A DNA stretch of 64,000 nt from Crambe crambe. Lineage: Eukaryota > Porifera > Demospongiae > Poecilosclerida > Crambeidae. The notes below the pieces were generated by a model that had not been told where the DNA came from, ran no database searches, and worked only from the letters and a program-made list of their open reading frames with translations. The stretch spans positions 3,410,001 through 3,474,000 of the forward strand of contig OZ004582.1 in the NCBI GenBank assembly GCA_963924555.1, written 5' to 3'. Shown here piece after piece: positions 43,993-54,796 of the stretch; positions within the stretch are counted from its first letter, which is position 1, and the number at the start of each line of letters is the position of its first letter. The position numbers and the translations under genes are program-made.

Positions 43993-45040
43993 TTAACAAT
44001 TATTGTCAGGACCACACCTGAAAGTCATCAACATAGTCCGACAATCTTTTCCTATCCCCCTGACCCTCCAACTGCTGCTCAAACTGAATGCATTGCTGCA
44101 AATCTTGCACAGACCAAAAGCCTGAACTCCTGCAAACCATGCAATGACATCCTGGACTATATTCCTCTCACAGCCACTCTCCTCCATTAAGTCCAGCATC
44201 TCATCCTGGCAGGAAACCGGTTCAAGTTCCTCATCCGTCTATACCTTCATCACCTATAAAGTGAAGAGTACACCTATGGCTTACATAATTTTATAGCCGA
44301 CCATTACGTACTGTATCTAGGCTATACTAGAAGGTGAGCTGATTAAGGTAACTGCATAAATGCAGTGTTTCCTCCAGTATACTGAATGCAGGGCAGGCTG
44401 GATATAATTACTCCAGTGAAATCAGGGACATTTTCCTGATGATTTTCTAAATGAAATCCTGGAAATCTGTATAAATTTGTAGTTGTTCCTTCCTCGATTC
44501 ATGTAAGTAACTTATACTGCAGGGACTACCAACTTTCTGTACAGGCACTCTCACCACAGTCTAAGCTGGGTATTTCCCTCGGGGGGTTACCATCTCTTGA
44601 AACAGCATAGAGCCCAGATGACACATACTGTGACTTTCACGAGTAAAGTAGACTTGGCTTTAAATTCACAAAGTTGAAAATAGTGCTATTGGTGCTATGG
44701 GAATCTAGATGTGAGAGCTATGATTTAGATATGCCTTACTCTTCACCACCTCTGCACACAAGTCTCTCAGAAACACATCACCAAGCCGCAGACCCAGGTC
44801 TTGCAAGTCTTCATTGGTTAGCAGCTTGACAGTGGTAGCATTAAGTATACTGTCAAACTAACCAGCAAGGGAACTGGTAAAGGCATCATCCAACTTTATA
44901 TCACAAAGAATTTAGCTGCCTGCTGTTTAATCTACTACGCCCTCAACTTCGTCCTCAACACCCAGCTTTCCCAATATGCCGGAAATCAAGTCTAATGCAC
45001 TGGCTACATTAGTCTGGCATAGCAGCGACCCTTACCAACC
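43993..45040 (-). pseudogene. Fragments of a gene with a SAM-like domain
   Basis: On the minus strand about 45010-44930 reads SALDLISGILGKLGVEDEVE. About 44850-44760 reads SILNATTVKLLTNEDLQDLG and LGDVFLRDLC, a sterile-alpha-motif-like helix pattern, ending near a possible donor. About 44215-44040 reads EEMLDLMEESGCERN-like and DVIAWFAGVQAFGLC, then in a shifted frame LQQCIQFEQQLEGQ. In-frame stops and a frame change show decay. The parent gene is not identified. Confidence 0.35.
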
Positions 45041-45269
45041 CAAAGGAAGGAACAGGGTCTGGGGACATTAGCATCAACGACTTGTCACTTTGGAATTCCA
45101 GGAACGTTATTGAGCTATTTTAGTTGGAAAGAAAGAGTTGCTGTCATCTGCTTCTCCACTTGCCTCCCTACTTCAACTACTACCTTCAGTTTCTGATGTC
45201 ATTGAAGTTATCCAGTTTTTGGAGTCCTGTCAATTTGCATCGGCAATAGCAATGACCTTATCGTGGGAT

Positions 45270-46349
45270 ACTGGCACCTGTCTAGGGTGGTACTTACCAA
45301 AGTTTCCGTCCGGAAAGAGGACTGGGAAACACATGGTGCCTTTGAGTGCTACTCAAAGGTTCCTCTTGCACGCTTAGCATTTTATATTGTTGTAAGTCAT
45401 CTTTGGTGGAGAGTTTGTCATTCACAGCAATATCACTACTTGAAGCTTTTTCCAGCACAGTACTAGAGGTATTACTTACCACTTCAATAACCTCCTTGGC
45501 AGCAGAGTCTACAGATTCATCACTGACATCTTTGTACAGCCAGTTGCACTCTTTTAACTTCTTGAGAGCAGCCTTTACCTGATTACATTGCCTTTGGTGG
45601 GCTTACTGTTCACTATGATGTAAAGTTCAGGGTTAGCAAGAGATCCTTCAACCCCATCAAGAGTCTCTAGAGTCTTGTCCAGGGGTAGGGATAAGAAAAA
45701 TGTTACCCTTACAAGTGAATTGTAGGATGGCACCTTGTTTGTATAAGTGCCCAACCTGACTATAGTTTGAAAAGCTTTCGCTCGTTGAATGAGCTGTTTG
45801 CTCAACTCATCCAACACACTCAGCTCTTTGGGTATTGGAGAGGTTTGTAAACCATTGAGCACACATCTTGGTGGCATTTTATTGGACCTCAAATAAGACC
45901 TGCAATACGTGCATATGAACAGAGTCTTTTTTGAAGCATTAGGGTCATCCTTAAGGATGAAATCCTTTAAATCAGGCCACACGTTGCCGAGTTCTGTGCT
46001 GAAAGTAATTTTTGAGCCTTGCTTGAGACAAAAGAGCATATTACAGCTACAGCAAGGATTCTGAGGATAATCTTCTAATTCTTTTTTATATTTTGCCATC
46101 AAGCACACATTTTGTGAAACTACTTTCAAGCTCATGAGACTGATTGACTTCATTACTGAATAGATCATCAAAGGTGATTTTGAAATCCCTCATTAAGCTG
46201 TTAAAGTCTCCAAGGTGTAGAGCTTCATCAAGGGAAGCAATATTTTTATGGCTATTTAATGCTGAGTATAGTGAGTCGATGCTGCTCTTAGGATTCTCAG
46301 TTTACTTTTGCAATCACTGCCAATGTGACAGATCAAACTATGTCCCTTT
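45270..46349 (-). pseudogene. Helitron 5' ORF region (DUF6570-like), 3' segment
   Basis: Reads DEALHLGDFNSLMRDFKITF, then CCSCNMLFCL, FICTYCRSYLRSNKMPPRC, LNGLQTSPIPKELSVLD, LIQRAKAFQTIVRLGTY, PELYIIVNSKPTKGNV, KLKECNWLYKDV, then (frame changes) LFPDGNFGKYHPRQ. This Cys-rich DUF6570 module sits N-terminal to the Helitron_like_N/Rep region in animal Helitrons. The Rep and helicase parts are missing beyond about 45270. The LTR element at 46350-48242 separates it from its upstream part. Confidence 0.7.
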
Positions 46350-48242
46350 TGTGATGTATTGGACTTACGTAATATAGTATTTCCTGTAATTAGCTATTAG
46401 TCATTTCCTGTATCATTCTGATTATTAATAATGGTGTATCATGCAAGTAACAGTTCAGTTGTGTGATAGTTGATTGAGTGCTAAGCTAATATATATTGGA
46501 CATAACAACTGGCGACCAGGATTGGGATATGGCTACTCCAACCCTCATTGGGCATATTGAACCGTTCCAGCTAGGCAGCGATGGTTGGGACCAATATACC
46601 AAGATAGTAGGGGGAAAGACTTATTCACTGATGAGCAATATACTTGCACCACGGAAGCCACAGGATTTGCCCTACGCAGATTTAGTAGCTGCGATGAAAG
46701 CTCACCTCAAACCCAAGCCCTTCGTAATCGTGGAACGGTTCTAGTTCCATCACAGGAATCAAGCCGAAAGCGAAAGTGTGTCAGAATACGTGGCAGAGTT
46801 AAGGAAGTTAGCTGATCGATGTGTATTTGGAGAGCATCTTGTGAGATCGCCCAGTTTGCGGACTCCGCAACGAGGCTATTCAGCAGAGACTACTAACCCT
46901 GCCAGATCTAACACTTAGGAAGTTGCCCAAAAGCAAGCAAGCAAACTGTATGTCAACAAGGCCAGATAGCACCTCCCCGTGTTATCGTTGTGGTAAATCT
47001 AACCACCCATATGTGTCCATAGCCCTTGCAGGCTCTGCACTGCTGGCGTTTGTAGAAACACTTGTCTGAATGAGCTGCATGCCAGCCATCTGGGAATGGT
47101 GAGGATGAAGGGGTTGGCCCGATCAAGAGTGTGGTGGCCTGATATTGGAAGGGACATTGAACAAGTTGTTCATAACTGTGATTCCTGCCAGCAGCTGCAA
47201 CGACAACCACCTCCAATAAGACTCCACCCATGGCCATGGCCCACCGGTCCTTGGGAGCGCATTCATGTGGACTTTGCTGGGGTCTATGTTCTTCGTGATC
47301 GTGGATGCCTACTCAAAATGGTTGGAGGTTATCGAAATGTCATCTACTACTGCCGGGAAGACAGTGAGTGTTCTTAGGCATTTATTTGCCAGGTATGACA
47401 GGTACTGGTATCGGATGATGGACCCCAATCCCCCTATCATCTGGCATCGAACGGGGAGGCCGAAAGGTTCGTACAAACCTTCAAACAGTCTATGAAAAAT
47501 GACAAAGGAACTGTGGCACAGAAGTTAGCACAGTTTTTGCTGATAAATTATACCACACCACATGCAACGACAGGAGTACCACCAGCCGAATTGTTCATGA
47601 AGAGGCAACTGCGCACAAGGTTAGATGTATTTCGACCATCCGTAAAGGAGAGAAAGCAGCAGGAACAGGGACGATGTCATGATCAACGAGTTCGTGATCG
47701 GACCTTTGAGATGGGCCAATTGGTCTTAGTTCGCAACCTCCGTGATGGCCCAAAATGGGTCTATGGTCAAATTCATGAAAGAGTAGGATCAATCTCATAC
47801 AAAGTGGAGGTAGAAGATCAGTTGTGGATGAGACATGCAGTCCAGTTATTAGCCTATCATGGGTCACCTGACAGTTGCACATTGGGATCAGCTGTGGAAG
47901 AAGAACCAGTAGAGTCAGGAAGTCTACCAGAACCAGTGGCTCCATCCCTCCCTAACATTCTGAAGGTGATCTCGTAAGAGTTCCCATGGAGCAAGTGTCT
48001 AGCTGCAACTCCTCCCCAAATTGTGGGGAAACAGTATCCTCGGCGGATCCGCCATCCTCCAGAACGTTTTGAACCAAGTTTTCATTAAGGACGGAGGAGT
48101 GTGATGTATTGGACTTACGTAATATAGTATTTCCTGTAATTAGCTATTAGTCATTTCCTGTATCATTCTGATTATTAATAATGGTGTATCATGCAAGTAA
48201 CAGTTCAGTTGTGTGATAGTTGATTATATATTGGACATAACA
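46350..48242 (+). mobile_element. Internally deleted Ty3/Gypsy element with LTRs
   Basis: 5' LTR 46350-46507 (158 bp) and 3' LTR 48100-48242 (143 bp; lacks a 15-bp piece) start TGTGATGTATTGG and end GGACATAACA. CCTTT flanks both sides (46345-46349, 48243-48247). TGGCGACCAGGAT follows the 5' LTR and AAGGACGGAGGAG precedes the 3' LTR. Inserted into the Helitron gene remnant. Confidence 0.93.
46531..47977 (+). pseudogene. Gag-integrase remnant of the deleted Gypsy element
   Basis: A Gag N-terminus from the ATG at 46531 (LIGHIEPFQLGSDGWDQYTK), then RFRFHHRNQAESESVSEYV-type reading after a frameshift, a broken zinc knuckle (CYRCGKSNHP), then directly integrase: zinc domain (H..H ... CDSCQQ), WERIHVDFAG, FFVIVDAYSKWLEV, later TPHATTGVPPAELFMKR and the C-terminal barrel (GPKWVYGQIHERVGSISYKV). 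Protease, RT and RNase H are deleted. Several frame changes. Confidence 0.85.
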
Positions 48243-48494
48243 CCTTTAATTCCACAGAGTTATAGTGTACTACATTACTATCAGGTTCATTTGCTGGGAC
48301 AATTATTACCTTAGCATACTTGCTATTCAGACATTCATCACACTCATCCAAAACTTTACGTAATTTCTGCAGGGACTCGTTAAATGTAGATTTGAATTCA
48401 ATAATGCATGACAAATCAGATTGTGATAGAGTCTTACATATGTCATTGCATTTCCATGACCGTGTTTCCATGCTCATCAATGCTTGGTCTATTA
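48243..48494 (-). pseudogene. Helitron 5' ORF region, middle segment
   Basis: Reads MSMETRSWKCNDICKTLSQS, STFNESLQKLRKVLDECDEC and VIIVPANEPDSNVVHYNSVE up to the LTR target site. It continues after the LTR element (46349 and below). The upstream end is cut at 48494 by the family-B repeat. Confidence 0.6.
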
Positions 48495-49294
48495 TCAGAG
48501 AGTGCGCTAGCACTCTCTAAGTAGGGATGGCGGGTCAAAGGTCATAAGACTGTATAAACTAAAAACTCTTCTTTCTCTTCTACCCTTACTCTACAGGTTC
48601 TCAGAAGGCTACAGTGAATTATTACATCTACAAAGAAGAGAGGAGAAGTTCAAAGACCAAAAATTCATTCGCTAACATGAGAAAAAAACGATGTCTAAAA
48701 TTGACTTTTGTTCTTTTTCTTTATAATAATAAGGATAATAATAATAATAATAATAATAAGATCGACGTACCGGCTTACTGGCTATAGTCATCAAAATTCT
48801 GCTTTGGCCATCTGTTAGAGCGGCACCTAGAGGCTGATCTTTTGGTATTAGTTTTGACTAAGGCTCTACTTCACTATTCGAGCACTCGGAACACTAGCTA
48901 AATCTTTCGACGCCATTTTGAAGCGCATGTCGGTAGGGGGCGGGGTTATGGGCGGAGCCACGTAAGCTTCTTAAGTTTAGCTAGCTAAGCTTAGCTAGGT
49001 CTTCAGTTTAATCGTTTAGCTAGCTATTTATTCTTATCTGATGATGTTCCAGTCACTCCTTGCTGAATTACAGTGCTCACCCTCAATTCTTTTATACATA
49101 CACAAACTAATATTCAACTTCAAGAACTAAGAAAAAAGGATAGAAACAAGTGAGTGCAAAAAATTTCTTCTAAATAAAAAGGTTAAGTAGGGATAGCTTA
49201 AAATCTAGCTGGGCTATATAATGTACTGCAGTCGTATCAAAACAATCCCTACTTAACCTTTTTATTTAGAAGAAATTTTTTGCACTCACTTGTG
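48495..49294 (+). repeat. Family-B repeat copy B3, ending in a 146-bp hairpin
   Basis: Starts TCAGAG at 48495 after a host A, with the AGAGAGTGC/GCACTCTCT palindrome and AAGTAGGGATGG. Contains a TAA microsatellite (48722-48760) and GGGGGCGGGG near 48935. It ends in a hairpin 49149-49294 (arms about 55 nt). It splits the Helitron 5' gene region. Confidence 0.8.
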
Positions 49295-49787
49295 AACATA
49301 GGAACTTTCATGGTTCACCATGAACACAATGTGAACCCTCACCCAATTATTAATTGCTCTTACCATTTTTAACAAGGAGCAAGCTGCCTTCGTATCTGCA
49401 GCATCTTGTTCACCAACCTTGTAGCTGCTATAGAGGATGCAGCTTGTCTAGACGTTGCTGCAGTCATTTTAAGAGCTATTTTTTCATGCTGATCTTTAAA
49501 GGACTGCAGCATTTGTCTAGAGGCATGACTTTTTGGTAATTTCTCTAATACAATTTTGTTTAGTATATTTGTGATTTAGCTTTTAATTCTTGTGTATGAG
49601 CTCTATTGTATTGTGATCATGCTTTCAATTCTTGTCTATGAGCTGTATTGTATTCTTGTGATCGTAATTTCAATTCTTGTCTATGAGTTCTATTGTATTC
49701 TTGTGATTTACCTATCAATTCTTGTCTGTGAGCTCTTTTATTTGTTTCTTTCCTATTAACCTTCCTCTTTTGCTCTTTTGAGGGCAT
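49295..49787 (-). pseudogene. Helitron 5' ORF region, N-terminal segment with tandem peptide repeats
   Basis: ATG at 49787, MPSKEQKRKVNRKETNKRAH, then four repeats of about 13-14 residues of the type (T/A)HRQELK.(R/K)SQEYN(R/T), giving a basic helical N-terminus, with a stop in the fourth. The remainder, about 49570-49400, reads Lys/Gln-rich segments with frame changes. Such repeats are common in the N-termini of animal Helitron proteins (from memory). Confidence 0.55.
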
Positions 49788-49789
49788 AC

Positions 49790-50960
49790 TTATTTACACA
49801 GACTCACTGAAATTATAAACTTTTAAATAAGTGTAGAGAGAGAGAGACACAGAGAGAGAATCAGTGAAGGAGCAGGTAGTTCCAAAACTGAGTGAACAGC
49901 TGAAAAACTGTGAAATCAGAGAAAGAAACACTGATGAAATAGTGAACATGGTTATTCAGAAAGAAGCTGCAAGTCTGAAGTATAGAATACTGTAACGGGG
50001 CAGTGTCCAGTTTCTTTGGAGAGGGCTGAAGAATGGGATGAGTTTCAAATCCCAAAACTGAAAGTAGCAAGCAGCTGGTCAGAGAAAGAAGTAAAGAAAG
50101 CTAGTAAAAGATATAACATACCTTGTTGAACAAACAGCTGGAGAGCAGACCTTGTGTCTGACCTTAGTCAACAAAGTAGTTTCAAATATTGCTTTGGAGA
50201 GGGCACTGAAGGTGTGTCTGAAGAATAGGACAAGTTTTAAATCCCAAAACTGAAAGTACCAAGCAGCTGGTCAGAGAATGAAGAAGTCAAAGAAAGCTAG
50301 TAAAACTATAACGTACCTTGTTGAATAGGCATACCTGAGTCAACGAAGTAGTTCCAAATATTGACAGAAAGAAACTGCATGCAATGTCTGAAGTCTGGCA
50401 ATATCAAAAGCAGCTGCGCGAACAATATGCGTGTTCACGTTACTACGTAATACGCGCGTGCGAAGGTTTAAATGGTGGAGAAAACTGAGCTATCGATACC
50501 ACTGACTGATTTGCAAAATGGAACCTTAGTCGAAACTAATAGCAAAAGATCAGTCTGTATGTACCGCTCTAACAGATGGCCATAACAGAATTGTGACAAG
50601 TATGGCCAGTGAGTCGGTACGTCGATCTTATTATTATTATTATTATAAAGAAAAAGAACAAAAGTCAATTTTAGAAATCTTTTTTTTTCTGATGTTATCG
50701 ATTGAATTCGGAATTCTTGAATATTCCCCCTTCTTCTGTGTAGATGTAGGGCTTGGGCCAGGGCTTCTGAGAACCTGTAGAATAAAGATAGAAGAGAAAG
50801 AAGAGTTTTTTGAACATTGTCCTGTCTTTTGTGTAGATGTAGGGATTGGGCTAGGACTTGTGAGAACCTGTGGAATAAGGGTAGAAGAGAAAGAAGAGTT
50901 TTAAGTTTATACAGTCTTAATGACCTTTGACCTGCCATCCCTACTTAATGCACTCTCTGA
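49790..50960 (-). repeat. Family-B repeat copy B4, directly upstream of the Helitron ORF
   Basis: The terminus at 50960 (minus strand A|TCAGAGAGTGC, palindrome degraded, AAGTAGGGATGG) is followed by the same promoter-like blocks as B1-B3 and by a tandemly duplicated exon-like block (about 50030-50330; TTCAACAAG|GTATGTTA twice). It runs in the same direction into the ATG at 49787. Confidence 0.65.
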
Positions 50961-51288
50961 TAAATTGGGAATTTTCTTTGTTAAATTAATTTCGTTGTTA
51001 ATGACTACCATGAAAAAGCCAATTTATTAACATGACTTACATGCATACTTCTTCAAGAAAAGAGCGTGATATATAATTATGAGTTTATTCATCCAATTTT
51101 CTGGGAGTTAAGGCCATAGATTTCAGTAGTACTTCAGAAGGGTACCAATTACACACATTAAGAATAGCATATTGCAAATGTGCCTAAATGATGGTGGTCC
51201 ATAGGTAAACGTTGATCTTCCATGAAGTCATCTATCTGCATTGAACTTTGATACAAATCTCATAAATTCTATGATACTTGTAAATTAA
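50961..51288. other. AT-rich spacer
   Basis: No gene recognised. Confidence 0.3.
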
Positions 51289-51824
51289 TTAAGTACCTAT
51301 CTGAAGCAGTGCACATGTGGTCTTTATTTTCTTTGCATTATCATATCCATGCTTGATATTGTATATATCACTTCTCTGCTTGTAAGAGAGCTGTCCTATT
51401 AATATTTCAATATCGAACTGTTTCAGGACTGACATCTCGAATGCAGTTTCTCTTGTAGATAGAAAATATTCCATTTCCCCCCAATTCTCATTATGAAACA
51501 CTGCTGACTCTCCAATCGCCATAATGTTGTACAAACTGGCAACCGGATCGAAAATGTTTGCAAATTCTATGATAGTGACTACCTGGCACAGTTCCTTCTG
51601 TGTACAGTTACTCTGCTTGGTCTATCAGCTTTGACTAGCAAAGATGATCCACATTCAATACAAATTTGATTTGGTGATAAAAGAACAATTCCAACTCTCA
51701 ATTGCAACTCTTTCAAAAGATCTTTATCAGGGTGAAATACATCTGGTTCTAGATAGCACAGGTTTTCTATAAAAACTTTAGCCTTCTTTGGACACAGATC
51801 TGTTTGCATAGAATGCTGTAGCAA
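51289..51824 (-). pseudogene. Cysteine-cluster fragment associated with KDZ-type transposases
   Basis: Two minus-strand pieces: 51824-51579 with LQLRVGIVLLSPNQICIECG and LLVKADRPSRVTVHRRNC, and 51534-51289 with NENWGEMEYFLSTRETAFEM, LKQFDIEILIGQLSYKQRSD and IYNIKHGYDN. The order and wording fit the CxC-type N-terminal domain of Kyakuja/Dileera/Zisupton transposases as known from sponges and cnidarians. The middle of the cysteine cluster is missing and there is a frame change. Confidence 0.5.
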
Positions 51825-52219
51825 AAGAACTCACGAGGTCCCATAGATTGGGTGTGTCAGGTGGAAGATGAACAGAAGCAAATATTAACTGCTTAACTAC
51901 TACAACTTGATTGGTGAAATCCGAACTTCTTTTTAACATCTTGAGATAGCTACACATGGACTAGTACTAAGCTCACATGATACCATGCATGTCAACTACT
52001 ACAACTTGATTGGTGAAATCCAAACTTCTTTTTAACATCTTGAGATAGCTACACATGGACTAGTACTAAGCTCACATGATACCATGCATGTCTGACTTGG
52101 TAATCAAACTCAACAAGTTGATAATGCATAGGTATGTATTAAGCCCACATGATCCAGACTAGCTGGCTAGGTAGGTGTGCAGTAAACTCACATGATATAG
52201 CACATGGTCAAATTAGCAG
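51825..52219. repeat. Spacer with a 98-bp tandem duplication
   Basis: 51893-51990 and 51991-52089 are nearly identical (CTACTACAACTTGATTGGTG ... GATACCATGCATGTC), with one visible substitution. Otherwise no gene. Confidence 0.8.
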
Positions 52220-52583
52220 CCTAGTTTTAGACATGACTGGTTCAACTGCTGAAACGAAGACAAAACTAGCCTCATGCTGGGAAACAGATGTTAATGGGAA
52301 TTATACCCCCCCCCCCCCCCCCAAAGTGAAAGAGGTATGAGAATTTAGTATTCTTATACACACACTCTAATTTTTCACAAATAATATACTCTTCATACCA
52401 CCACTTATAGGTTTTGAGTGGACTGTCTGATGTTCAAGTTAAAGGAACATTGCGGAAAGAACCATTTATATTGTGGGTGTCAATAGGGATGCCTACAGGA
52501 AGTGGGAAGTCTTCCCTCTTCACATACTTCCTGACATTACTGAGTAAAGTAAAGGCAAAATGCAACAATAGTGGAATATGATG
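52220..52583 (+). pseudogene. P-loop NTPase fragment (DUF3987-like), two exons
   Basis: Exon 52220-52334 (LVLDMTGSTAETKTKLASCW ... YTPPPPPKVKE) joins at GAG|GTATGAG to the exon at 52411 (VLSGLSDVQVKGTLRKEPF, then a Walker A, GMPTGSGKSSLFTYF). The donor after LLSK (about 52549) is weak and the frame stops at 52583. A run of 17 C (52306-52322) encodes the proline stretch. The protein class is inferred from Walker A plus context. Confidence 0.45.
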
Positions 52584-53083
52584 AACTAAGTTCATTCTTA
52601 ACCCGAATCAATGATTCTATGCTTCATGATTGTACAATTATAATAATCAATTTTACAAGTGTGTGAAAGGTGTGCACAATCAAGGGACTATTTTCTACCA
52701 TTGTATATCTCAAAAGGGATCCTCTGAACACCTCTAATGCTGTACTAGGATTATATCAATGCTGTCCTAGGACTATCCCTAGTATGCATGCTCAAGTTTG
52801 CTAGAACTATAGCTGCAATTTTTTTATGCAGTGAAATACTGTCCAGTGATAAGTGGAAATCTGCAGTGCTATGGGGCAGGTAGGAGTTTGGAGACTAGTC
52901 AATTCAGAGTATGATCACCCCGATGCAACAATAATGAAGCAAATAGCAGAGCTAGAGTCACCTTTTCAACCAGCTAGCTATATAGCTACGTACATGTAGT
53001 TTTGCATGTAGCATCTAAACAAAGGACTGCACCATTTCATCTTTTTGAGGACCTTTATGAATGATTCTGCTTTTTTTTTGAAG
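52584..53083. other. Spacer with a possible small exon
   Basis: Around 52832-52877 an exon-like ILSSDKWKSAVLWG block lies between a T-rich ATGCAG and GGCAG|GTAGGAG. It may belong to the following kinase gene. Nothing else was seen. Confidence 0.3.
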
Positions 53084-54457
53084 ATAAGAATCATTACCTT
53101 ATGACAGATGTGCCAATTGGAAAGGCTAAGCGATTTAGTTCCATTAATTTTAAAACCAAAGGTGTGTTAATTTCTATTAAGCTAGCTATAAACTCTACTT
53201 CATTGTTTCAGAGCCCCGATTGATTCACTGTGGAACGACCCAGAGGCTAGATCCCATTACTAAGTGTGCTATGCTTGTGGTAATATCCCCTGATCATGGC
53301 AAAGTGGACTATGACTGGGAATTGAGGAATGAAAATGACTCTTGCTTTCCATATGAATGTACCGTTGGAGATGAAAAAATTAGATTTGAAGTATTAGGTA
53401 CATACTTCAACAAGCTCTTTTTACACTGATAACACATATTATTGCAGATTCCACAGAGAAAGATGATGGTAAGATAGCTAAATGAAGTCTATGTTATTAT
53501 TTGCAATGCAGTGTTACAAATTGGACCTGATGAAGTAGAATTTGGCAAATTGATTGGTCGTGGGACATTTGGACAAGCACACAGGGGAAATGGAATGGCA
53601 AGATGGTGGCTCTCAAAAAAATTGCCATTCCCCCAGGAACTGATGCTTCAGTTTTGCCTAGAGAAGTTGAAGTGTTAATGTCAGTAAATGGGCCTAATAA
53701 TTATCATTGCTTATTAGTTAAACCATGCCTAGTAAGGGCTGTATTGGCTTCCTGATATTGCATCCTGAGCAGTATAGTGCAGTACTTTGATCTTAACCAC
53801 ATATATTTTTTTAAAGGAATTTGAAGCATCCACACATCATTTCTCTCTTGGGTTATTGCATTACTAATGAGCAGATGGTGTTGATAATGAATCATGTCAA
53901 TGGTAACAACTTAGATGTGATACTATTTTCTAAAAAACATAAAAAGAAGGTAATAGCTAATCAATTTCTTTAATCAATAATTTTAAATGCTATAATGCTT
54001 TTAGGTACCAGAAATCGACATAGCTCGTAAAGTAGCCAGTGCTGTCAACTACATGCATATTCACTCTCCAATTATCATCCTCAAAATGTTCTGGTATGTT
54101 AATATTTATTGGGCAAATTTCTTTTAATTCAAAAGCTTTCTTATTCGTGTATAAGGTGAGTGAAGATTCAAAAGAGGTATTTCTCTGTGATATGGGAATA
54201 GCAAAGGTGAAGCAACTTGGTGCTATGACCATTACATCTCTCAGTAAGGGTTGTGGAACTTATCCATACATGGCACCCGAGATGTTCAAGAAGTCTAGAA
54301 GAGGAACTGAGGTTGATATATGCCAAATATTAGCCACCTCCCCCAAATTTTACAGAATATGTGTTCAAGCCTATGTAACTTTGAGCCAAGTAAGCGTCCT
54401 AACTGTAAGGATGCATTGAAAATGATAGATGATTATGAATTGGATATTAGCCAATAA
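53084..54457 (+). pseudogene. Protein kinase pseudogene (TKL-like), catalytic loop deleted
   Basis: Exons 53084-53161, 53212-53397, 53448-53468, 53512-53683, 53817-53949, 54005-54093 and 54156 onward, with introns of 43-133 nt. An N-terminal domain (MLVVISPDHGKVDYDWELRN) precedes the kinase: glycine loop (KLIGRGTFGQ), VALKK lysine, LKHPHIISLLGYC, ARKVASAVNYMH. A frameshift sits just after the glycine loop. After SPII the HRD catalytic loop is gone and the text resumes at PQNVL. Then CDMGIAKV (Met in the DFG position), GTYPYMAPEM, a large gap where subdomains IX-X should be, and EPSKRPNCKDALKMI to the stop. Not catalytically competent as read. Confidence 0.72.
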
Positions 54458-54529
54458 CATTCAATAAATGTAAGTATACCCTTTTTGCATTGTTTTCATT
54501 AATGTCACTCTTTTCCATGTTGAAATCAC

Positions 54530-54703
54530 AGCGAAGAATCTCAGTAGCAGCAAGGTCAAATTCTTCAGGATAATATGCTGGTGCCTTGCAGCAGAAATTC
54601 ACATAAGAATATACCCATCCATCGAAGTCTAGTGGCTTCCTGTAGTCACAATCATCAGGAATTCCAGGTGGGCATCCAGCTAAACGATTCTTCCTGATTC
54701 TGT
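54530..54703 (-). pseudogene. Exon-like fragment of unknown gene
   Basis: A minus-strand block with balanced composition: RKNRLAGCPPGIPDDCDYRK, then GWVYSYVNFCCKAPAYYPEE and FDLAATEILR. It borders the RecQ fragment on the other strand. Not recognised. Confidence 0.3.
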
Positions 54704-54796
54704 GCTGATTCCATCTATCCTTCCAACAACGATTGAAGAATATGTGCAGGAAGCTGGGAGGGCAGGAAGAGATGGGATTAAAGCTGAAGTACAAGT
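54704..54796 (+). pseudogene. RecQ helicase motif VI exon fragment
   Basis: PTTIEEYVQEAGRAGRDG is helicase motif VI of RecQ-type proteins. The exon ends GTACAA followed by GTAAGG, where GTAAGG overlaps the start of the hairpin at 54797. The rest of the gene is absent nearby. Confidence 0.6.

Noticed and set aside
9660-50960. GTAGGG words as interstitial telomeric repeats
   Set aside because: They are not tandem and always sit within repeat ends.
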